Assembly (NCBI RefSeq): GCF_018614035.1
Contig: NZ_JAGGPA010000020.1
Span: 124,001-188,000 of the forward strand
Direction of reading: 5' to 3'
DNA from: Streptomyces sp. ISL-96
GTDB lineage: Bacteria > Actinomycetota > Actinomycetes > Streptomycetales > Streptomycetaceae
DNA: 64,000 nucleotides
Part shown: positions 50,047 to 60,653 of the stretch, piece by piece
How positions within the stretch are numbered: position 1 is the stretch's first letter
Layout: each line of letters opens with the position of its first letter
Translations under genes and position numbers: made by a program
Notes under the pieces: model-generated
Database searches by the model: none
Told to the model about the DNA's origin: nothing
Seen by the model: the letters and a program-made list of their open reading frames with translations, nothing else

Positions 50047-52908
50047 GTGCACCGGCCTCCTGCGGCAACGCTCTCCGAGATCTCCGAACTCACCCGATGT
50101 TCCGTGGTGTTCCTGCCCGCCGACCCGGCGCGCACAGGCAGGGTGGCCTTCTGGCGCTCCGACGGAAGCGGGCTCCCCTCCGCCCCTGGCACGGTGGAGG
50201 AGCTGGCCGTCGTCACGGACGGCGCCACGGCGCACACCGTACGGGCCCTTTTGCTGCCTGTACGGGACGCTCTGCCGGTCCTGACCAGAGCCCGCGCATC
50301 CGCGGAAGCCGACCCTGCCGCCGCCTTCTGGGGTGCGGCCGCGCTCGTCGCCCTCCAGCTGGCCGCTCGCGGGCTGCTCCTGCCGGGACTCAGCGCCACC
50401 GATCACGACGCCTGGCGGGCCGGACCGCTCACCGCCGGGGACCAGGAACGGATGCGCGAGCTGGCGGCCTCCATGCCACCCGCAGCGCACGCCGTACCCC
50501 TCGATGCCGCGGAACGGCCGCTACGGCTGCCCGCTCCCGAGAAGCTGCTGCGCGCGTTCCTCGACGCGGTCGCGGACGGGCTGCCGCGTACGCCCGCCGC
50601 GGAGACGGCCGCGGCCGGTCCCGCGTACGCCGGCGCCGAGCCGCGGCGGCTTCCCGAGCAGCGTGCCTGGGCGGCGGATGTCGCCGCCGGGCACGACGCG
50701 GGCGTACGGATCTCCCTGCGGGTGGAGCTGTCCGTCGAGGCGGGGCCCGCCTTCCGTGTCGTTCTCCAGATGCACAGTGTCAGCGACCCTTCGCTGGTCG
50801 CTGACGCCGCGGAGGTGTGGGCCGGCACGAGCCCGACCAGTCCGGCGTTCGGACCGCGCGCCCGTATGCACGCGTTGCTGGCCCTGCGCCGCGCCGCCCG
50901 CGCGTGGCCACCGCTCGCGCCACTTCTGTCCGCTGCCGTGCCCGACGCGATCGAGCCGGCGGACGAGGAGGTCACCGAGCTGCTCGGTGAGGCCGCCCGG
51001 GCGCTCGCGGCCACCGGAGTCCAGGTGCACTGGCCGAAGGAGCTGGCACGCGAACTGACCGCACGCGCGGTCGTGGGGCCGCCCGGCGAGAGCGAGAGCC
51101 CGCAAGATCCGGAGAATCCGCGGAAGACGCGGTCCGGCATGCCGTCCTTCCTGTCACCCGACGCTCTGCTCGCCTTCAACTGGCGGTTCGCGCTGGGGGG
51201 CCGGCAGCTTTCCCGGGAGGAACTCGACCAACTGGCCGAGGCCACCAGGCCGGTCGTGCGCCTGCGCGACCAGTGGGTCCTCATCGACCCCGAAGAGGCC
51301 CGCCGCGCGCGGGAGACACAGGACCGCAAGGTCACCGCGATCGATGCACTCAGTGCCGCGCTGACAGGCCGCACGGAGCTGCACGGCCGCCAGGTCGACG
51401 TACAGGCATCGGGGTGGCTGGCGGGGCTGCGAGAGCGGATCGCCGACCCAGAGGGGCCGGGGCACGGGGAGGTTCCGCAGCCGGCCGCACTCGCGGCGAC
51501 CTTGCGCGACTACCAACTGCGCGGCCTCAACTGGCTGCACCACATGACGTCCCTCGGGCTCGGCGGCTGCCTCGCCGACGACATGGGCCTCGGCAAGACC
51601 ATCACGCTCATCACCCTCCATCTGCACCGGCAGACGAACGAGCGGACGGCGGGCCCGACACTGGTGGTCTGCCCCACGTCCCTGATGGGCAACTGGCAGC
51701 GTGAGATCGAGAAGTTCGCTCCAGGGACCGCCGTACGCCGGTTCCACGGCGCCTCGCGCGGCTTGAACGCCCTGGCCGACGGAGAGTTCGTCCTCACGAC
51801 GTACGGCACCATGCGGCGCGACGCCGCGCGGCTCACCCGGACCGAGCCGTGGGGGATGGTCGTCATCGACGAGGCGCAGCACGTCAAGAACCCGTACTCA
51901 GCGACCGCCAGGCAACTGCGCACGATTGACGCCCACGCGCGCGTGGCGCTCACCGGCACACCTGTTGAGAACAACCTCTCCGAGCTGTGGGCGATCCTCG
52001 ACTGGACGACACCCGGGCTGCTCGGCCGGCTCGGAACGTTCCGCAGGCACTACGCACAGTCGGTCGAGGGCGGCAACGACCCCGCTGCCGCCGAGCGTCT
52101 GTCCACGTTGGTACGGCCGTTCCTTCTGCGGCGCCGGAAGTCCGATCCCGGGATCGCTCCGGAGCTGCCGCCGAAGACGGAGACCGACCACGCCGTGTCA
52201 CTCACCGCGGAACAGGCCGGTCTGTATGAGGCGGTGGTCCGCGAGACGCTCGCCGAGATCGCGGCGGCCGACGGGTTCGCCCGGCGCGGGCTTGTGGTGA
52301 AGCTGCTCACCGCGCTGAAGCAGATCTGCAATCACCCTGCGCAGTACATGAAGGAGGAGCGGCCCAGGATCGCGGGCCGCTCCGGGAAGCTGGAACTACT
52401 GGACGAGCTGCTCGACACCATCCTGGCGGAGGACGCGAGCGTGCTGGTCTTCACGCAGTACGTGCAGATGGCGCGGCTGCTGGAGAAGCACCTCGCGGCG
52501 CGCGGCACAAGCACCCAGTTCCTGCACGGCGGTACGCCCGTGCCGGAGCGCGAAGCCATGGTCCAGCGGTTCCAGGACGGTGAGGTCCCGGTCTTCCTGC
52601 TGTCGCTGAAGGCGGCGGGCACGGGGCTCAATCTCACGAAGGCCGCCCATGTCGTGCATTACGACCGCTGGTGGAACCCGGCGGTCGAGGCTCAGGCCAC
52701 GGACCGGGCGTACCGCATCGGGCAGACCCAGCCGGTGCAGGTGCACCGGCTGATCGCCGAAGGAACCATCGAGGACCGGATCGCCGGAATGCTCGCGCGC
52801 AAGAAGGAGCTCGCGGATGCCGTTCTCGGGAACGGCGAGTCCGCGCTGACGGAACTGACCGACGCGGAGCTGGCGGACCTGGTGGAGCTGCGAGGGGGCA
52901 CACGATGA
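50047..52908 (+). CDS. SNF2/DEAD-like helicase
   Basis: 953 residues. The N-terminal 450 residues are the SNF2-associated region. The motor begins after residue 480, with DDMGLGKT near 508-516 (Walker A), VIDEAQHVKN near 605 (Walker B type DEAQ) and GTPVENNLSELW next. The C-terminal helicase lobe ends with VHYDRWWNPAVEAQATDRAYRIGQTQ, the classic arginine-finger region. It translocates on double-stranded DNA. A GTG start was chosen 12 bases after GAGGAA. The stop overlaps the SWIM gene (ATGA). Confidence 0.9.
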   Translation: MHRPPAATLSEISELTRCSVVFLPADPARTGRVAFWRSDGSGLPSAPGTVEELAVVTDGATAHTVRALLLPVRDALPVLTRARASAEADPAAAFWGAAALVALQLAARGLLLPGLSATDHDAWRAGPLTAGDQERMRELAASMPPAAHAVPLDAAERPLRLPAPEKLLRAFLDAVADGLPRTPAAETAAAGPAYAGAEPRRLPEQRAWAADVAAGHDAGVRISLRVELSVEAGPAFRVVLQMHSVSDPSLVADAAEVWAGTSPTSPAFGPRARMHALLALRRAARAWPPLAPLLSAAVPDAIEPADEEVTELLGEAARALAATGVQVHWPKELARELTARAVVGPPGESESPQDPENPRKTRSGMPSFLSPDALLAFNWRFALGGRQLSREELDQLAEATRPVVRLRDQWVLIDPEEARRARETQDRKVTAIDALSAALTGRTELHGRQVDVQASGWLAGLRERIADPEGPGHGEVPQPAALAATLRDYQLRGLNWLHHMTSLGLGGCLADDMGLGKTITLITLHLHRQTNERTAGPTLVVCPTSLMGNWQREIEKFAPGTAVRRFHGASRGLNALADGEFVLTTYGTMRRDAARLTRTEPWGMVVIDEAQHVKNPYSATARQLRTIDAHARVALTGTPVENNLSELWAILDWTTPGLLGRLGTFRRHYAQSVEGGNDPAAAERLSTLVRPFLLRRRKSDPGIAPELPPKTETDHAVSLTAEQAGLYEAVVRETLAEIAAADGFARRGLVVKLLTALKQICNHPAQYMKEERPRIAGRSGKLELLDELLDTILAEDASVLVFTQYVQMARLLEKHLAARGTSTQFLHGGTPVPEREAMVQRFQDGEVPVFLLSLKAAGTGLNLTKAAHVVHYDRWWNPAVEAQATDRAYRIGQTQPVQVHRLIAEGTIEDRIAGMLARKKELADAVLGNGESALTELTDAELADLVELRGGTR

Positions 52909-54217
52909 GCGACTTGGACGAGACAGGTGAGCAGCGGGGGAAACGGAGCGCACCTTCGATGCACTGCCTCCCGCGCGGGGGCGCGGTTTCGCGCAGACGT
53001 GGTGGGGGCGTGCGTGGATAAAAGCGCTGGAGGACACCGCCCTCGACGGCGAACAGCTCAGAAGGGGCCGCAGGTACGCGCGCGAGGGGGCGGTCGGCGC
53101 CGTGTCGGTACGTCCCGGCCGGATCACGGCGGTGGTACGGGAGAAGGACGGCTCGGCGTACCGCGGTGATGTGCTGTTGCAGCGGTTGAGCGGCGAGGAG
53201 TGGGACCGCTTCCTCGACATGGCGGTCGAGCGGGCAGGGCACATCGCCGCGCTCCTTGACCGGGAGATGCCGCCTCATCTGGTGGAGGACGCGGCGGCTG
53301 CGGGAGCGGAACTCCTGCCGGGCATCGGCGATCTGGAGCCCGAGTGCTCGTGCGACGCATGGGATCACTGTCCGCACACGGCGGCGCTCTGCTACCAGGT
53401 GGCACGTCTGCTGGATCAGGACCCCTTCGTCCTGCTGCTGCTGCGGGGGCGCGGTGAGCGGGAACTGCTCGACGAGTTGCAGACCCGCAGCGCCGCCCTG
53501 GCCTCTCCGCAGGAGACACCGGAAGGGGACGGCGGCGGGGCTGAGCCGGAGGGTGTGCGGGCCGACGAGGCGTTCGCGGCACGGGACATGCTGCCGCCCC
53601 TGCCGGCTCCTCCGCCACTCCCTGAAGAGCCTGGCCGGCCGCCGGCTCTCGACACGGAGGCGGGGGCCGCGCCGGGGATCGATGTCGCGGCGCTGGAGTT
53701 CCTGGCGAAGGACGCGGCCGGGCGTGCGCGTCGTCTCCTGGCCGAGGCGCTGTCGGACGGGCATGAACAGCAGCCGGTTGAAGAGCCACTGACGCCGCAG
53801 GAGGACGCGGTGCGGCTGGCCGCCGGCGGGCCTGGACCACGGATCGTCGCACGTCTCGCGTCGGGTTCCGGACGGGAACGGGCCGACCTCACCCTGGCCG
53901 TACGGGCCTGGCAGTACGGAGGGCGTGCCGCGCTCGCCGTACTGGAGGAGGAGTGGTCGCCGGAGCCGGAGGCCCTCGCGCGCGCCCGTACACGGCTGGC
54001 TGAGGCGTGGGAGGAGGATGATCGTCCACAGCTGCGGGCCCAGCACAACCGGTGGACCGTCGTCGGTGCGGACGCCCAGCTGCGGTGCGGCCGAGACGGA
54101 CGCTGGTGGCCGTACCGCAAGGAGGGCGGGCGGTGGACGCCTGCCGGCCCGGCCGATCAGGATCCGGCGGCGGCACTCGCCACCGTCCTCCTGAACTCTG
54201 CCGGCGCAACGGCCTGA
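52905..54217 (+). pseudogene. SWIM zinc-finger protein gene with a frameshift
   Basis: The SWIM motif ECSCDAWDHCPH binds zinc and is typical of partners of SNF2 helicases in actinobacteria. The ATG overlaps the helicase stop, and the frame from there (MSDLDETGEQRG...) hits a stop near 53021. A second frame from about 52931 reads TFDALPPARGRGFAQTWWGRAWIKALEDTALDG, the expected SWIM N-terminus, so the frame shifts between 52930 and 52955. Adding one G to the run at 52936-52940 would join the two. The long C-terminal half is otherwise intact. Confidence 0.82.
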
Positions 54218-54403
54218 TCACCCTGGCCGGCGCGCGGCTACGCCTGCGTTGCGAAGGTCCGCAAGGAGTGGCTGCCTGCGGGAACCACACCAGGGCCTCC
54301 ACCAGCAGCTGCGCGAGACGCGGCCGCCCTGCCACGGCCCTGAACGAACGGTGCGTGCTTGCCGGGTCACCGCACCTCCGTCACGATGGCCCGGGAGGCC
54401 GAA

Positions 54404-55657
54404 GTGATCGATACATGGGTGGCCCTGGAATCCGGCGCCGATCCTGGCGAGCGCATCGGTGAACTGCGCCGGGCCCACGAGGCGTTCACCGCAACGGGGC
54501 GGCTGGAGCGGCGCGTAAGGGCCGTGGTGGGCGAGTCCTGGCGGCGGTCCGCGCGGGCCCGCGTCAGCCCCGATTCGACGGCCCGTGTGGAGCTGACCGA
54601 CGGTGACCTGGGCTCGTACCGCGACGAGCATCCGCTGGCCCGGGTGATGCCACTGTTCCGCGAGCTGATGGGCGCATTCGTGAGCGACGGCGAGCATCTG
54701 CTCGCGGTGTGCGACGCGCAGAGCCTGCTGCTGTGGGTCGAGGGACACCCGGGGACCCGCCGGCGCGCCGGGCGGCTGAACTTCGTGCCGGGCGCCCGCT
54801 GGTCCGAGTCCGCGATGGGAACGAACGCGCCGGGTACGGCCGTCGCCCTCGACCGGCCCGTACAGGTCTTCGCCACCGAGCACTTCAGCAGGCCGGTGCA
54901 GCCCTGGACCTGTGCCGCCGCTCCCGTGCACGATCCGCACACCGGACGGCTCCTGGGAGCCGTCGACATCACCGGTGGGAACGGGCTCGCGCATCCGCAC
55001 AGCCTGGCGTTCGTCCAGGCGGTCGCGTGTGCGGCCGAGTCCCGGCTCGCACTCCTTGCACCGCCCGACCGCTCCCCCGTCCAGCTCGGGGCACTGGGCA
55101 GGGACGAGGCTCTGCTCGTCGTAGAGGGCCGCAAAGTGCGTCTCAGCCGCCGCCACAGCGAGATCCTGGTCCTGCTCGCCCGCCACCCCGAGGGCCTCAC
55201 CGGCGACGAGCTGGTCATCGCCTTGTACGAGAACGAATCGGTCACCCCCGTCACCCTGCGCGCCGAGCTCTCCCGGTTACGCCATCTGCTCGGCCCCGCA
55301 CTGCTCCTCTCCCGCCCCTACCGGCTCGCCACTCCCGTCGACACGGACTTCGACACCGTCGCCAGGCGCCTGGCGTCCGGCGCCACGACCGCAGCCATGA
55401 GCGGGTACGCCGGCCCGCTGCTGCCCGCCTCCCTGGCCCCCGGGGTGGTACGTCTGCGACGGCGCCTGGAGGACCAGTTACGGGACGCCCTGATAGCCCG
55501 CGGCGATCCCGGGCTGCTCTCGGACTGGGCGTACAGCCCGTGGGGGCAGGACGATCTGCGCGTCTGGCAGGCGCTCGCATCCGTACTCCCCCGGGAACAG
55601 CGGCCGGCCGCGCTCACGCGCGTACGCGAGCTCGACACCTGGCAGGGCGGCGGTTGA
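54404..55657 (+). CDS. GAF domain transcriptional regulator
   Basis: 417 residues from the GTG that follows GGGAGG; an ATG six codons upstream is possible. The middle GAF domain runs near residues 90-215 (ESAMGTNAPGTAVALDRPVQVFATEHFSRPVQPWTCAAAPVHDP is the signature). The C-terminal winged helix is SRRHSEILVLLARHPEGLTGDELVIAL. This is the AcoR-like family found upstream of alcohol or aldehyde oxidation genes in actinobacteria, without the sigma-54 domain. It likely controls the next operon. Confidence 0.82.
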   Translation: MIDTWVALESGADPGERIGELRRAHEAFTATGRLERRVRAVVGESWRRSARARVSPDSTARVELTDGDLGSYRDEHPLARVMPLFRELMGAFVSDGEHLLAVCDAQSLLLWVEGHPGTRRRAGRLNFVPGARWSESAMGTNAPGTAVALDRPVQVFATEHFSRPVQPWTCAAAPVHDPHTGRLLGAVDITGGNGLAHPHSLAFVQAVACAAESRLALLAPPDRSPVQLGALGRDEALLVVEGRKVRLSRRHSEILVLLARHPEGLTGDELVIALYENESVTPVTLRAELSRLRHLLGPALLLSRPYRLATPVDTDFDTVARRLASGATTAAMSGYAGPLLPASLAPGVVRLRRRLEDQLRDALIARGDPGLLSDWAYSPWGQDDLRVWQALASVLPREQRPAALTRVRELDTWQGGG

Positions 55658-55832
55658 CCGGCGCCTCACGATCGACGTCCCTTCTGCCGGATGACGGCTC
55701 CCACACTGCGAAGACGTCCGGGCCTCCTTAGGGTCGTTCCACGGAGCGCTCTTTTCTGGCGAAGCACCGCAGAAGCGCGTCCGGAACGGGCGCCACCCGG
55801 GTGCCCGCCCATCCGAACCCGGAGGAATCCCC

Positions 55833-57302
55833 ATGCCGGAGCTGTTCATCGGTGGCAAATGGACCGCCGCCGTCGACGGGCAGGTTCGCGAGATCCGCTG
55901 CCCCGCCGACGGCACCCTGGTGGCGACCGTCGACGAGGCGGGCCCCAAGGACGTCTCGGCGGCGATCGCGGCGGCCCGTGACGCCTTCGACCGCGGCCCC
56001 TGGCCCACGGCTCCCGCCGACAAGCGCGGCGGGCTGCTCCTGCGCGTCGCGGAACTGCTGGAACGCGACAAGGACGCCTTCGCGCGAGCAGAATCCCTGG
56101 ACACCGGGAAGCGGCTCGTCGAGAGCCAGTACGACATGGACGACATCGCCCACTGTTTCCGCTACTTCGGCAACCTGACAGCGTCCGGCGGCTCCGACCG
56201 GATCGTCGATACGGGCAACACGGACGTGGACAGCAGAGTGGTGCACGAACCGGTGGGGGTCTGCGCACTGATCACGCCATGGAACTATCCGCTCCTTCAG
56301 ACAGCCTGGAAGGTCGCTCCCGCCATCGGGGCGGGCAACACGTTCGTACTCAAGCCCAGCGAGCTGACCCCGCACACCGCCATCATGCTGATGAAGCTGC
56401 TGGCCGAGGCCGGACTGCCCGACGGCGTCGCCAACCTCGTCCTGGGCGCCGGACCGATCGTCGGCGCGCCGCTGAGCGAGGACCCGCGCGTCGACATGGT
56501 GTCGTTCACCGGCGGGCTCGTCACCGGACGCCGCATCATGGCTGCCGCCGCTCCGACCGTGAAGAAGGTCGCCCTGGAGCTGGGCGGCAAGAACCCCAAC
56601 ATCGTCTTCGCCGACGCCGACTTCGAGGCCGCGGTCGACTACGCCCTGATGGCGATCTTCCTGCATTCCGGCCAGGTCTGTTCGGCCGGGGCCCGGCTGC
56701 TGGTCCAGGACGAACTGCACGACGCGTTCGTCACCGAGCTGGTGAAACGCGCGCGGGCGATCCCGCTCGGTGGCCCCTTCGACGAGAACGCCCGCACCGG
56801 ACCTCTCATCTCCGCCGCGCACCGCGACAAGGTCGAGGCATACGTGGCGGCCGGGCTGGCAGAGGGCGCGGTGCTGCGCTGTGGCGGCACCCGGCCCGAC
56901 GACCCGGCGCTGCGGGACGGCTTCTACTACTTGCCGACCGTGCTCGACGGCTGCACGCCCGGGATGTCGGTCGTACGGGACGAGTCGTTCGGCCCGGTAC
57001 TCACCGTAGAGACGTTCCACGACGAGGCCGAGGCCGTCGCGCTCGCCAACGACACCTTCTACGGGCTGACCGGCGCGGTCTGGACCGAGGACGTGGCGCG
57101 CGGCCAGCGCGTGGCGTCCCGGGTGCGGGCCGGGACCGTATGGATCAATGACTTCCACCCGTACGTGCCCCAGGCGGAATGGGGCGGAATGAAGCAGTCC
57201 GGCTTTGGCCGTGAACTGGGCCCGGCCGGACTGGCGGAGTACCAGGAGGCCAAACACATCTGGCGCAATCTCGCGCCGAATCCGCTGAGGTGGTTCGAAT
57301 GA
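55833..57302 (+). CDS. Aldehyde dehydrogenase, betaine-aldehyde type
   Basis: 489 residues, the usual size. Catalytic Cys 283 is in GQVCSAG and Glu 249 in LELGGKNP; NAD-binding FTGG begins at 225 where FTGS is more usual. The residues around the start, ELFIGGKWTAAVDGQ, and FRYFGNL fit the ALDH9/betaine aldehyde dehydrogenase group. It oxidises an aldehyde to acid with NAD. The permease and GMC oxidoreductase that follow support a choline-to-betaine or related alcohol pathway (inference). Confidence 0.88.
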   Translation: MPELFIGGKWTAAVDGQVREIRCPADGTLVATVDEAGPKDVSAAIAAARDAFDRGPWPTAPADKRGGLLLRVAELLERDKDAFARAESLDTGKRLVESQYDMDDIAHCFRYFGNLTASGGSDRIVDTGNTDVDSRVVHEPVGVCALITPWNYPLLQTAWKVAPAIGAGNTFVLKPSELTPHTAIMLMKLLAEAGLPDGVANLVLGAGPIVGAPLSEDPRVDMVSFTGGLVTGRRIMAAAAPTVKKVALELGGKNPNIVFADADFEAAVDYALMAIFLHSGQVCSAGARLLVQDELHDAFVTELVKRARAIPLGGPFDENARTGPLISAAHRDKVEAYVAAGLAEGAVLRCGGTRPDDPALRDGFYYLPTVLDGCTPGMSVVRDESFGPVLTVETFHDEAEAVALANDTFYGLTGAVWTEDVARGQRVASRVRAGTVWINDFHPYVPQAEWGGMKQSGFGRELGPAGLAEYQEAKHIWRNLAPNPLRWFE

Positions 57303-57311
57303 GGTGGTTCG
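57286..57311 (+). repeat. 14-bp-period tandem duplication at a gene junction
   Basis: TGAGGTGGTTCG occurs twice. The first copy encodes the end of the dehydrogenase; the second supplies the GAGG ahead of the permease start. Confidence 0.8.
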
Positions 57312-57312
57312 C

Positions 57313-58911
57313 ATGAGTACGGACGCCGCCGGAAAGGGACCGGGAGCTCCGGAACCGGATGTTCCGGCCCGGACCCAGACGCAGCACGACGACGACGCCC
57401 TGGGCGAGCTCGGCTACCGCCCTGAGCTGGTGCGTACGCTCGGCAACTTCCACACCTTCGCCGCCGGCGTCAGCTACATCTCGATCCTCACCGGCACCTT
57501 CCAGCTCTTCTACTTCGGTGTGAGCTTCGGCGGCCCCGCCTACTGGTGGTCATGGCCGATGGTCTTCGCCGGCCAGCTGATGGTGGCCCTGTGCTTCTGC
57601 GAACTGGCCGCCCGCTATCCGGTCGCAGGATCGGTCTACAACTGGGCCAAGACCATGGGCGGCCCGCACATCGGCTGGCTCGGCGGCTGGATGATGATGA
57701 CGGCGACCATGGTGACGCTCGCGGCCGTGGCACTCGCGTACCAGATCACGCTCCCGCAGATCGACGACTGGTTCCAGTTCGTCGGCGACGGCACCGGCAA
57801 GACCGACGCGGCCGCCAACGCCGTACTCCTCGGCTCGGTGCTCGTCCTCTTCTCCACCCTCGTCAACGCCTTCGGCGTCAAACTCATGGCACGGATCAAC
57901 TCCGCCGGAGTGTTCATCGAGCTGATCGCCGCCGTCGCCCTGATCATCTTCCTCGCGGCACACATCACCCGCGGCCCGGCCACCGCCCTGACGGAGACGT
58001 ACGGCCTCGGAAGCGGCCAGAACCTCGGCTACTTCGGGGCGTTCCTCACCGCCTCGCTGGCTTCCGCGTATGTCATGTACGGCTTCGACACGGCGTCGTC
58101 ACTCGGCGAGGAGTCCCACAACCCAGGCCGAAACGCGCCCCACGCCATCCTGCGGGCGCTCGTCGCGTCCTTCCTCATCGGCGGGTTCATCCTGCTCTTC
58201 GCTCTGATGGCGGTGCCGGATCTGGCCGCGAAGGAGCTGTCCACGGGCGGTCTGCAGTACGTGGTACTGGAGACCCTCGGTTCGACCATCGGCGAGATGT
58301 TCCTGTGGTCCGTGGTCGTCGCGATCACAGTCTGTGTACTGGCCGTACATGCCGCCGGCATCCGGCTGATGTTCGCCATGGCACGGGACAACAACCTGCC
58401 GGCGGGCTCGGTGCTCGCCCGGGTCAGCCCCCGCTTCCACACGCCCGTGGTGCCCGCCGTCGTGATCGGCGTGGTGGCCGTCGTCATCCTCGTGATCAAC
58501 ATCAATCAGCCGCAGATCTTCTCCGTGATCACGAGCATCGCGATCATCATGATCTACGTGGCCTATCTGATGGTGACCGTGCCCATGCTGATCAAGCGGC
58601 TCCGCGGTGACTGGGAGCCCGTCGAAGGCAACTTCTCGCTGGGCAGGTTCGGGCTGCCGGTCAACATCGTCGCCGTGGTGTGGGGCGCGGCCATGTCGAT
58701 CAACCTCGCGTGGCCGCGCGCCGAGGTGTACAACGCGACAGGGCCGCAGCACTGGTATCTGCGGTGGGGCGCGTTCCTCTTCATCGGCATCGTCGCGCTC
58801 GGCGGCTTCGCCTACTACTGGTTCGTGCAGCGGCACAAGACCGGCGTACTGGACGAGCACCGCTTCGAGGCCGTGGACGCTCCGCCACCGCCTGCGTCCG
58901 CCGCCCCCTGA
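57313..58911 (+). CDS. APC superfamily amino acid/choline-type permease
   Basis: 532 residues with 12 membrane helices. FHTFAAGVSYISILTGTFQLFYFG is the first helix signature of the APC superfamily, and YNWAKTMGGPHIGWLGGW and FDTASSLGEESHNPGRNAPHAI follow. The location between an aldehyde dehydrogenase and a choline-dehydrogenase-like enzyme suggests uptake of choline or an amine (inference). The ATG was taken rather than the GTG three codons earlier, because of the GAGG spacing. Confidence 0.85.
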   Translation: MSTDAAGKGPGAPEPDVPARTQTQHDDDALGELGYRPELVRTLGNFHTFAAGVSYISILTGTFQLFYFGVSFGGPAYWWSWPMVFAGQLMVALCFCELAARYPVAGSVYNWAKTMGGPHIGWLGGWMMMTATMVTLAAVALAYQITLPQIDDWFQFVGDGTGKTDAAANAVLLGSVLVLFSTLVNAFGVKLMARINSAGVFIELIAAVALIIFLAAHITRGPATALTETYGLGSGQNLGYFGAFLTASLASAYVMYGFDTASSLGEESHNPGRNAPHAILRALVASFLIGGFILLFALMAVPDLAAKELSTGGLQYVVLETLGSTIGEMFLWSVVVAITVCVLAVHAAGIRLMFAMARDNNLPAGSVLARVSPRFHTPVVPAVVIGVVAVVILVININQPQIFSVITSIAIIMIYVAYLMVTVPMLIKRLRGDWEPVEGNFSLGRFGLPVNIVAVVWGAAMSINLAWPRAEVYNATGPQHWYLRWGAFLFIGIVALGGFAYYWFVQRHKTGVLDEHRFEAVDAPPPPASAAP

Positions 58912-58949
58912 ACACACCGAATCTTCCTGCCTGCCTGCCTGGAGAAGAG

Positions 58950-60545
58950 ATGCCCTCAGAGAGCGTCCTGGCCGAGTACGACTATGTCGTCGTCGGCGGT
59001 GGTACAGCCGGCGCCGTCGTCGCCGCGCGCCTGACCGAGGACCCGGACGTCACCGTCTGCGTGGTGGAGGCAGGCCCTTCGGACGTCGGCGACGACAACA
59101 TCCTGCGGCTCGACCGGTGGATGGCCCTGCTGGAGTCCGGTTACGACTGGGACTACCCGGTGGAGCCCCAGGAGAACGGCAACAGCTTCATGCGGCACGC
59201 CCGCGCCAAGGTGCTGGGCGGCTGCTCCTCGCACAACTCCTGCATCGCTTTCTGGGCACCGGCCGAGGACCTCGACGAGTGGGCCGCACTGGGCTGTACG
59301 GGCTGGAGCGCGGCCGACTGTTTCCCCCTCTACCGGCGCCTGGAGACCAACGACGCGCCCGGGGACCACCACGGCCGCTCCGGACCGGTGACCATCCGTA
59401 CGATCCCGCCGAAAGACCCGTGCGGAGCGGCTTTGCTCCAGGCCTGCACGGCCGTCGGCATCCCCACCACACCGTTCAACACCGGCACTACGGTGGTGCG
59501 CGGTGCCCATTGGTTCCAGATCAACTCGCGGGACGACGGGACCCGTTCGTCCGCGTCCGTCTCGTACCTCCACCCGGTCCTCGGCAAGCGGCCGAATCTG
59601 GAGGTGCGTACCGGGCTGCTGGCGAGGCGGCTCCTGTTCGACGACGGCAACGACGCCGCCGGCCACGGCGGCGCCACCGGCCGGCGCTGCACAGGCGTCG
59701 AGTACCTCCAGCCGGACACCATTCACACCGGGGCGGTCGCCGCCCGGCGAGAGGTGATCGTGGCCTGTGGGGCCATCGACTCGCCGAAGCTGCTCATGCT
59801 GTCCGGCATCGGGCCCGCCGACCACCTGAGGGACTGTGGTGTGGACGTACGGGTGGACTCCCCCGGAGTCGGCTCCCACCTCCAGGACCACCCGGAGGGC
59901 GTGATCATGTGGGAGGCGAAGCAGCCCATGGTCACCTCCTCCACCCAGTGGTGGGAGATCGGCATCTTCGCGGACACCGAACCGGGCCTGGACCGGCCGG
60001 ACCTGATGTTCCACTACGGCTCGGTGCCGTTCGACCTGAACACGTACCGGCGCGGCTATCCGACGACGGACAACGCCTTCTGTCTGACACCCAACATCAC
60101 CCGGGCACGCTCCACGGGAACGGTCCGCCTGCGCACCCGCGACTACCGGGACAAGCCGAAGGTCGACCCGCGCTACTTCACACACGAGCACGACATTCGT
60201 GTCATGACGTACGGGCTGCGCCTGGCCCGCGAGATCGCCGCCCAGGCGCCGATGACCGACTGGGCCGGCGCCGAGCTCGCGCCCGGCCCGGACGCCACGA
60301 CCGACGAGGAGCTGTTCGCGTACATCCGCGAGACCCACAACACCGTCTACCACCCGGCGGGCACCGTGCGGATGGGCGCGACGGACGACGCCGGCTCGCC
60401 GCTCGATCCGCAGCTGCGGGTCAAGGGCGTGACAGGGCTGAGGGTGGCCGACGCGTCGGTGATGCCGTTTCTGACGACGGTCAACCCGTGCATCACGACG
60501 ATGATGATCGGTGAGAAGTGCGCCGACATGCTCAAGGCGACCTGA
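58950..60545 (+). CDS. GMC oxidoreductase, choline dehydrogenase-like
   Basis: 531 residues. DYVVVGGGTAGAVVAARLTEDPDVTVCVVEAG is the FAD-binding Rossmann signature; KVLGGCSSHNSCIAFW and AIDSPKLLMLSGIGPADHL are the two GMC signatures. The C-terminus NTVYHPAGTVRMG contains the catalytic His. It would oxidise an alcohol such as choline to the aldehyde handled by the gene two upstream. GGAGAAG precedes the ATG. Confidence 0.9.
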   Translation: MPSESVLAEYDYVVVGGGTAGAVVAARLTEDPDVTVCVVEAGPSDVGDDNILRLDRWMALLESGYDWDYPVEPQENGNSFMRHARAKVLGGCSSHNSCIAFWAPAEDLDEWAALGCTGWSAADCFPLYRRLETNDAPGDHHGRSGPVTIRTIPPKDPCGAALLQACTAVGIPTTPFNTGTTVVRGAHWFQINSRDDGTRSSASVSYLHPVLGKRPNLEVRTGLLARRLLFDDGNDAAGHGGATGRRCTGVEYLQPDTIHTGAVAARREVIVACGAIDSPKLLMLSGIGPADHLRDCGVDVRVDSPGVGSHLQDHPEGVIMWEAKQPMVTSSTQWWEIGIFADTEPGLDRPDLMFHYGSVPFDLNTYRRGYPTTDNAFCLTPNITRARSTGTVRLRTRDYRDKPKVDPRYFTHEHDIRVMTYGLRLAREIAAQAPMTDWAGAELAPGPDATTDEELFAYIRETHNTVYHPAGTVRMGATDDAGSPLDPQLRVKGVTGLRVADASVMPFLTTVNPCITTMMIGEKCADMLKAT

Positions 60546-60653
60546 ACCGCCCAGCACCTCGCCTCGCCCCGCAACCTGATCGCAACGTACGGACTCCTAG
60601 CCTCACGCCGAGCGCCGCCCAACGGCGGGCGGCGCCAGAGGGAGGCCACGGAG

